A stretch of DNA of 9,078 bases from T1SED10-198M sp003554345 [NCBI: Candidatus Sumerlaeota bacterium] (lineage in GTDB: Bacteria; Sumerlaeota; T1SED10-198M): NCBI GenBank assembly GCA_003554345.1, contig PWGE01000260.1, positions 1 to 9,078 on the forward strand, in the 5' to 3' direction. A model generated the notes under the pieces. The model did no database searches and was not told where the DNA came from. It was given only the letters and a program-made list of their open reading frames with translations. Each line of letters opens with the position of its first letter. Within the stretch, counting starts at the first letter, position 1. Positions 5,583 to 9,078 of this stretch are shown here, in pieces. The position numbers and the translations under genes are program-made.

Positions 5583-6619
5583 TACAAATCCGGATGAGAG
5601 GAACTGTGTACTTCTCCTGTTTCAGGATCATATTCCCATTCCCCGAAAAAAGGCTCTTTCGCTAACTCCGGACCCAGGTCATCAAGGGTTGCCGGATATT
5701 CTTCATGCTGGCGGTAATATTGCTGTATTTCGCGCCTGAGGGCTTGCAGATATTGTTGGAGGTATTGTTTTGCGTCAGTGGTTGAGGAGATGTTTTCATA
5801 AGGATCGATATAATACTCCCCACCGTGAGGTTCTTCCGGTATCTCCGTTATATAGCCCTCTTCTACCAGCTGTTCGATAGTGTCAGGTGTTTCTTCCTGC
5901 TCTTCTTTATACTTTTCAATGGCTTCGTTCAGTTCCGTGAGATGCATTTTGTTTATGGTTTCTTTGATATTTCTCTCATAAATTGCCTGGGATACCTCAT
6001 CGTTTCGCTCAATAGCCTCTTCAAGTCCCTGCTGGTAGTAGCATAAGGCGGTTTCAAACCTGCCCGCCTCTGTTTCCAGATGGGGAATGATCCTGTACAC
6101 GAACGCAGGACAGTGAGGTTTTTCTGTTGCTATCTTGAAATATTCTTTTGCCAGGTCATAGTCACCCATGGTTTGCATGGCTAAAAAACCGGCATCAAAA
6201 GGGAGCCTCCAGTTATCAGGCATATGTTCCATGCCCTTTTCTAAAAATTCCAGGGCTTTTTCAGGTTTTTCAGCTTCTTCACCCACTGCCAGTGAAGAGA
6301 AAAGATAGGCGTCTTCAAAATAAGGATCCAGGGCAAAAATGACCTCGAAAAGACGCTCGATTTGAGGATAATCTCTGGTTGTGAGATAAAGGCCGCCAAA
6401 ATACTGTAATAAGCGTATCCAGTTCAGGTCTGCCCATAACATTTCATAGCCCATGGCCATGGTGGGAGCGATTTCTGCAGGAGGCAGGTAGAGTAAGCTT
6501 TCCGGGGCTTCCCGTGCGTAATGTCTGATAGCAATCCTGTCCTGCAGGAATAAAGTGGCGATAAAGATTATCACCAGGAGAATGAGGAGTATACTGTTTT
6601 GTTTAAGACGAACCGTCAT
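5582..6619 (-). CDS. Membrane-anchored TPR protein with tandem pseudopilin-like C-terminal segments
   Basis: 345 aa, no recognised name. Residues 8-25 form one hydrophobic segment after a short basic start (MTVRLKQ), so the protein is probably anchored with its bulk outside the cytoplasm; no lipobox or clear cleavage site is seen. Helical repeats follow: YPQIERLFEVIFALDPYFEDAY (84-105, split by A/G positions), EKALEFLEKGMEHMP (120-134), YDLAKEYFKIA (154-164) and RFETALCYYQQGLEEA (187-202), consistent with tetratricopeptide repeats. The C-terminal third has two similar modules: a charged helix, then TPDTIEQLV (244-252) or YPATLDDL (308-315), then a Gly/Tyr/Asp-Pro tail, resembling GspG-type pseudopilins. 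AAGGA lies 8 nt before ATG. Encoded 10 nt after the ABC permease, so it probably works with that exporter; this is inference. Confidence 0.75.
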   Translation of the reverse strand: MTVRLKQNSILLILLVIIFIATLFLQDRIAIRHYAREAPESLLYLPPAEIAPTMAMGYEMLWADLNWIRLLQYFGGLYLTTRDYPQIERLFEVIFALDPYFEDAYLFSSLAVGEEAEKPEKALEFLEKGMEHMPDNWRLPFDAGFLAMQTMGDYDLAKEYFKIATEKPHCPAFVYRIIPHLETEAGRFETALCYYQQGLEEAIERNDEVSQAIYERNIKETINKMHLTELNEAIEKYKEEQEETPDTIEQLVEEGYITEIPEEPHGGEYYIDPYENISSTTDAKQYLQQYLQALRREIQQYYRQHEEYPATLDDLGPELAKEPFFGEWEYDPETGEVHSSSHPDL

Positions 6620-6629
6620 TCTGGAATCC

Positions 6630-7457
6630 TTACTTCAGATTTTTGTTATTGAATATAAAAATACCTATTACAAGCAATAAAGCAGAATAAAAACCGGCAT
6701 AGGGGATAAGAAAAGGATTAAAGGCCACACTTATCACTTCGGGAAGGTTTTCGGCATGAACCACCTGGGAACGAACATTGAAATTTTCTAAGTTTGGTAT
6801 GATCCTGTAAACGATATCCATAATAAAAATTTTTATCTGTTCCCCGAGTACTTCCTCTTCAGGAATGATGCCCTGTTCTAAACGCGCCCGCAAACGAATG
6901 ATTTCGCGCCCCAGATCGTTGCATAGTCTTCCCGAAATAAAAAGTATGAGGGTGTATACCCCGCTCAAAAGAGGGGTGGTGAAAGAGGAAAACATGACTG
7001 CCATGGCAGTAATAATGCTGAGTTCGAGATAATTGTAAAAGATGGGCAGCAACAGGTAACCAGAAAAAGAAACGCGCGGGGTCAGAGCAATAAGGACAAA
7101 AAAGACCAGTGCCATAAGAGTGATGATGACATAGATTGTGCCTAATAACCCGAGGTATTTGCCGAGAATATACTGCCATCGCTTGATGGGTTTGGAAATA
7201 ACAGTGTATATTGTTTTTTTGTCCACTTCGCTATAGATGAGGGTGATACCCACAAATATTGCAATTATGATGGAAAAAATGTTGATGGTAGCCAGTCCGA
7301 TATCCTTTATGACCCGGTCATGTTGTCCGATAGTGAGTTCTCCTAAAACCAGGGAAGAAAGGATAAGTATTATCGCAAAGATGAGCAGTATGTATAAGAT
7401 GCGGTTTCGTATGGCTTCGCGAAAGGTGTTATAAGCAATAGACCAGACTTTTCCCAT
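6630..7457 (-). CDS. ABC-2 type transporter permease
   Basis: Integral membrane subunit (275 aa) of an ABC exporter; substrate unknown. Starts MGKVWSIAYNTFREAIRNR, the short amphipathic N-terminus typical of ABC-2 permeases. Probable membrane helices: about 20-39, 54-75, 104-126, 142-158, 162-176 and 251-269. Between the second and third is the cytosolic coupling motif SEVDKKTIYTVISKPIKRW (76-94), conserved in this group. A large soluble loop lies at about 177-248. The start chosen (7457) has GGGAG about 9 nt upstream and sits 4 nt after the stop of the ATPase gene. The frame is open 55 codons further upstream, but that part overlaps the ATPase gene and has no permease character. Forms an exporter with the ATPase and probably the TPR protein. 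Confidence 0.9.
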   Translation of the reverse strand: MGKVWSIAYNTFREAIRNRILYILLIFAIILILSSLVLGELTIGQHDRVIKDIGLATINIFSIIIAIFVGITLIYSEVDKKTIYTVISKPIKRWQYILGKYLGLLGTIYVIITLMALVFFVLIALTPRVSFSGYLLLPIFYNYLELSIITAMAVMFSSFTTPLLSGVYTLILFISGRLCNDLGREIIRLRARLEQGIIPEEEVLGEQIKIFIMDIVYRIIPNLENFNVRSQVVHAENLPEVISVAFNPFLIPYAGFYSALLLVIGIFIFNNKNLK

Positions 7458-7461
7458 GAAA

Positions 7462-8439
7462 TTATTCTCCCATTTTGATTTTTCTGATAAAATAGTCCTC
7501 AAGCGTTTCCCGGCGGGGAGAAACAGAGATGATTTGAGCTTTTTCATCTGTTTCGGAAATCTGCCGGAGGATGGCGTTAATATCAATGCCTGCCGGGAAG
7601 AAAAGAAAAACCTCCCCTTCATGAACCAGGGCTTTTTCAGCCTTTTCTTCGAGTGTTTGAATGAGCTCTTTGTGGTAAGTGTTCACCTGTACTTCGTAAC
7701 CGGTAATATCGGTCGATAACAGGTCTGTCATCTTCCCTACGTTTAATAACTCTCCCTGGTAGAGAATGGCTACCCGGTCACAGATCGTTTCGACGTCCTG
7801 TAATATATGGGAACTGAAAAATATGGTTTTTCCCTGTTCTTTGAGCTTTAAAATAACATCTCGCAATTCTTTACGTCCCAGTGGGTCAAGACCGGAAAGA
7901 GGTTCATCTAAAATGATCAATGAAGGATCGCTCAGGATGGCCTGGGCTAATCCGATTCGCTGAATCATCCCTTTAGAATAACCCTTTAAAGGGAGTTTTT
8001 CAATGTCAAAATTATCCAGTCCTACCAACTTTAAAACTTCCGGTATGCGTTTTTCAATTTTTTCTTCCGGCATTTCATAGAGTCTTCCGTAAAAGTCGAG
8101 AAATTCATCTCCTGTCAGGTAATCGTAAAAGTAAGGGTTCTCAGGCAAAAAACCTATTTTCCTTTTTACACCGACATTCCAGTACGGTTTGCCATAAATA
8201 CGAGCACTACCCGTGGTCGGGTAATGAATCGTCATCAGAATTTTGATGAGGGTGCTTTTCCCGGCTCCGTTGGGTCCTAATAGCCCGAAGACTTCGCCAT
8301 CTTCCACATTAAAAGAAAGGTTCTTCAGAGCATGTACTACTCGTTCCTTAAAACGCAGCTTCAGTTTGCCGTATTCGAAATCTACAACGCTCCGGCGATA
8401 AACCTTCGAGATGTTCTCTATATCTATAACCGAGCTCAT
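7462..8439 (-). CDS. ABC transporter ATP-binding protein (ABC-2 exporter)
   Basis: Cytosolic ATPase of the ABC-2 exporter whose permease is encoded 4 nt downstream. 325 aa: nucleotide-binding domain at about 4-240 and a C-terminal accessory domain at about 245-325. Walker A GPNGAGKST at 55-63; the Q-loop region has the PENPY variant at 99-103 (Glu replacing the usual Gln, common in this subgroup); signature YSKGMIQRI at 154-162; Walker B LIILDEP at 174-180; D-loop SGLD at 182-185; switch His211 in SSHIL. The insertion DFEYGKLKLRFKERV at 20-34 before the first beta-strand pair is typical of exporters of this class. GGGGAG precedes the ATG. First gene of the six-gene operon, with promoter candidates at 8520-8482. 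The transported substrate cannot be told from sequence. Confidence 0.95.
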   Translation of the reverse strand: MSSVIDIENISKVYRRSVVDFEYGKLKLRFKERVVHALKNLSFNVEDGEVFGLLGPNGAGKSTLIKILMTIHYPTTGSARIYGKPYWNVGVKRKIGFLPENPYFYDYLTGDEFLDFYGRLYEMPEEKIEKRIPEVLKLVGLDNFDIEKLPLKGYSKGMIQRIGLAQAILSDPSLIILDEPLSGLDPLGRKELRDVILKLKEQGKTIFFSSHILQDVETICDRVAILYQGELLNVGKMTDLLSTDITGYEVQVNTYHKELIQTLEEKAEKALVHEGEVFLFFPAGIDINAILRQISETDEKAQIISVSPRRETLEDYFIRKIKMGE

Positions 8440-8481
8440 GATCTCTCCCCCTGCTCAAAAATTTTGTATTTTTGCAGATAA

Positions 8482-8520
8482 ATTATCATTTAATGTATCA
8501 TAATTTGTTAAAACTGCCAA
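8482..8520 (-). promoter_or_regulatory. Promoter pair for the ABC-TPR-polX-nth-HIT operon
   Basis: Candidate one: TTGGCA (8520-8515), 17-base spacer, TACATT (8497-8492) preceded by TGA, an extended -10 (TGn). Candidate two, overlapping it: TTAACA (8511-8506), 18-base spacer, GATAAT (8487-8482), 5 of 6 matches in each box. Starts would fall near 8485 and 8475, leaving leaders of roughly 35-50 nt that include the GGGGAG ribosome binding site. Pattern-based only; one or both may be used. Confidence 0.5.
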
Positions 8521-8651
8521 CACTGGTGTGCATTTTCAGCTAAATGAAGAGTGTAAGCCGTCCCTGAACTTTTAAAAATTGTTTGTTGAATAAAACGCTT
8601 TCAGCCCCTATCTATTATCACTACCGGACAGAGCATATTGAGCTTGTCTTG

Positions 8652-8681
8652 TAAAGTATCCCTGGTACAAGGGATGTTTTA
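8652..8681. terminator. Hairpin with flanking A and T runs, possible bidirectional terminator
   Basis: ATCCCT (8658-8663) and AGGGAT (8670-8675) around a GGTACA loop, extended by two G-U and four A-U pairs to a 12-bp stem (8652-8681). The 3' side on the plus strand is GTTTTA and on the minus strand ACTTTA, so it has the layout of a weak intrinsic terminator in either direction. It could end a minus-strand transcript arriving from beyond the right edge, insulating the ABC operon. Confidence 0.4.
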
Positions 8682-8730
8682 AAGAGTGGAAAAGAGTACT
8701 ACCTTTGCCCTGTTTTTTTTCACGGACCTT

Positions 8731-8779
8731 CTGACATGAAAACCTCTGGCAGATGTTTCAGAGGAGTTCTTCATGTCAG
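8731..8779. repeat. Long imperfect palindrome (49 bases)
   Basis: Outer stem CTGACATGAA (8731-8740) pairs perfectly with TTCATGTCAG (8770-8779). An inner stem CCTCTG (8743-8748) pairs with CAGAGG (8759-8764), separated by an asymmetric 2/5 internal loop and closed by a 10-base loop. The nested stems suggest a folded RNA or an imperfect dispersed palindrome rather than a protein operator. It ends against a second small palindrome, AGCAC-GA-GTGCT (8778-8789). Confidence 0.5.
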
Positions 8780-8815
8780 CACGAGTGCTAACGCCACCAA
8801 AAATGAAAATAAGAT

Positions 8816-8854
8816 GCCGATACCGCCAGAGTGAACTGTAAGTCGGGGATCGGC
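8816..8854. repeat. Stem-loop GCCGAT...ATCGGC
   Basis: GCCGAT (8816-8821) pairs with ATCGGC (8849-8854); the stem can continue inward with C/G pairs (CC at 8823-8824 with GG at 8847-8848). The loop is large and the surrounding stretch is more GC-rich than its neighbours. The minus-strand phrase GGGAGCGCCGATC resembles dispersed GC-rich intergenic palindromes I recall from other genomes; this resemblance is from memory only. Confidence 0.35.
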
Positions 8855-8941
8855 GCTCCCGGGAAGCCAGAAATACACTCATGAAGTGCAAGGTTTTTTA
8901 TCAATGTGTACTATATTTTGAAGAGTTTATTATCAGTGGTA

Positions 8942-8965
8942 GGGGCAAACCTATGTGTTTGCCCT
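8942..8965. repeat. GTAGGGGC-type hairpin, likely dispersed palindromic repeat
   Basis: GGGCAAAC (8943-8950) and GTTTGCCC (8957-8964) form a perfect 8-bp stem around CTATGT, with a further G-U pair at the base. It is preceded by GGTAG, giving the GTAGGGGC...GCCC form seen in REP-like intergenic palindromes repeated many times in diverse bacterial genomes (general recollection, not a search). No T-run follows on the plus strand, so a terminator role is less likely. Confidence 0.5.
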
Positions 8966-9039
8966 GTATTACTCAAGTTTGACAGTAAACGGCAAAAAAG
9001 AGAGGTAAGATTTGTTTTAAGACCCATTTCATGGGGGTT

Positions 9040-9063
9040 CACTTTTTAGAATTTCTAAAAGTG
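9040..9063. repeat. AT-rich inverted repeat near the right edge
   Basis: CACTTTT (9040-9046) pairs with AAAAGTG (9057-9063), and AGAA (9048-9051) faces TTCT (9053-9056) inside, with one bulged T. The near-perfect 24-base dyad could be an operator or a hairpin belonging to a gene beyond the right edge. A small hairpin CCCAT-TTC-ATGGG (9023-9035) lies just before it. Confidence 0.35.
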
Positions 9064-9078
9064 TAGTGCCACGTATGA

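Larger units (their letters stand above)
8440..9078. other. Gene-free, repeat-rich region upstream of the ABC-polX-nth operon
   Basis: No credible protein gene on either strand. The proximal 80 bases carry the operon promoter. The stretch 8521-8650 shows nothing I can name. From 8652 to 9063 there are five hairpins or inverted repeats, listed separately. One contains a half-site like the heat-shock CIRCE element, without its partner arm. The short octamer TATTATCA occurs near 8614 and again near 8929. The pattern resembles accumulated intergenic palindromic elements or a degraded miniature mobile element. An uncharacterised structured RNA is possible but not demonstrated. Confidence 0.6.

Noticed and set aside
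7458-7622. N-terminal extension of the ABC permease frame by 55 codons
   Set aside because: It overlaps the 3' end of the ATPase gene out of frame, lacks permease-like sequence, and the Met at 7457 has a good ribosome binding site and a typical ABC-2 N-terminus.
8783-8791. CIRCE heat-shock element
   Set aside because: Only the GAGTGCTAA arm is present; the bases where TTAGCACTC should lie (9-base spacing) do not match, and no chaperone gene is nearby.
8679-8891. 70-aa minus-strand ORF (TTG start) in the region upstream of the ABC operon
   Set aside because: It has no Shine-Dalgarno before the TTG or the inner ATG, no recognisable domain, and its DNA is mostly made of the palindromes at 8731-8779 and 8816-8854. 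Ending inside the hairpin at 8652-8681 is suggestive but not enough.

Overview
The window is from a bacterial chromosome, of moderate to low GC by eye. All confidently called genes lie on the minus strand, so transcription runs from right to left. Gene content is mostly core housekeeping: SRP GTPase Ffh with its partner YlxM, ribosomal protein S16, endonuclease III and a bacterial PolX. There are no phage, transposase or CRISPR genes. The lineage cannot be fixed from the sequence. YlxM next to Ffh is common in Firmicutes, Thermotogae and several deep-branching or candidate phyla. The ABC-2 exporter followed by a membrane-anchored TPR protein reminds me of deltaproteobacterial and candidate-phylum genomes.

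Layout, in the direction of transcription. (1) 9078-8440 has no credible gene. It holds a promoter pair just upstream of the first ORF and, further upstream, five hairpins or inverted repeats that look like dispersed palindromic repeats or decayed intergenic elements. (2) 8439-2733 is a tightly packed six-gene run: ABC ATPase, ABC-2 permease, membrane-anchored TPR protein, PolX, endonuclease III, HIT protein. Gaps are 4 and 10 nt, then overlaps of 1, 43 and 8 nt, so it is very probably one operon with translational coupling. (3) 2732-2412 separates the two operons. It contains an 11-bp hairpin overlapping the HIT stop codon, two tiny overlapping plus-strand ORFs of uncertain reality, and a near-consensus promoter for the next operon. 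(4) 2411-179 is ylxM-ffh-rpsP. The ylxM promoter sits so close to its ATG that the transcript is predicted to be leaderless or nearly so. (5) 178-1 holds a hairpin after rpsP and then promoter-like signals reading off the left edge.

Functionally, the first half of the long operon encodes a membrane exporter module: ATPase, permease and a bitopic TPR protein with two pseudopilin-like C-terminal segments. The second half encodes base-excision-repair enzymes: EndoIII as glycosylase/AP lyase, PolX as gap-filling polymerase with a PHP exonuclease/phosphatase domain. A HIT nucleotide hydrolase/transferase closes it. The second operon serves co-translational protein targeting and ribosome assembly. 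I see no clear new biological system. The most unusual points are the S16 protein with an 80-90 residue acidic Ser/Thr/Glu tail, the predicted leaderless ylxM-ffh-rpsP transcript, the duplicated pseudopilin-like tail on the TPR protein, and the repeat-rich 640-base leader region.
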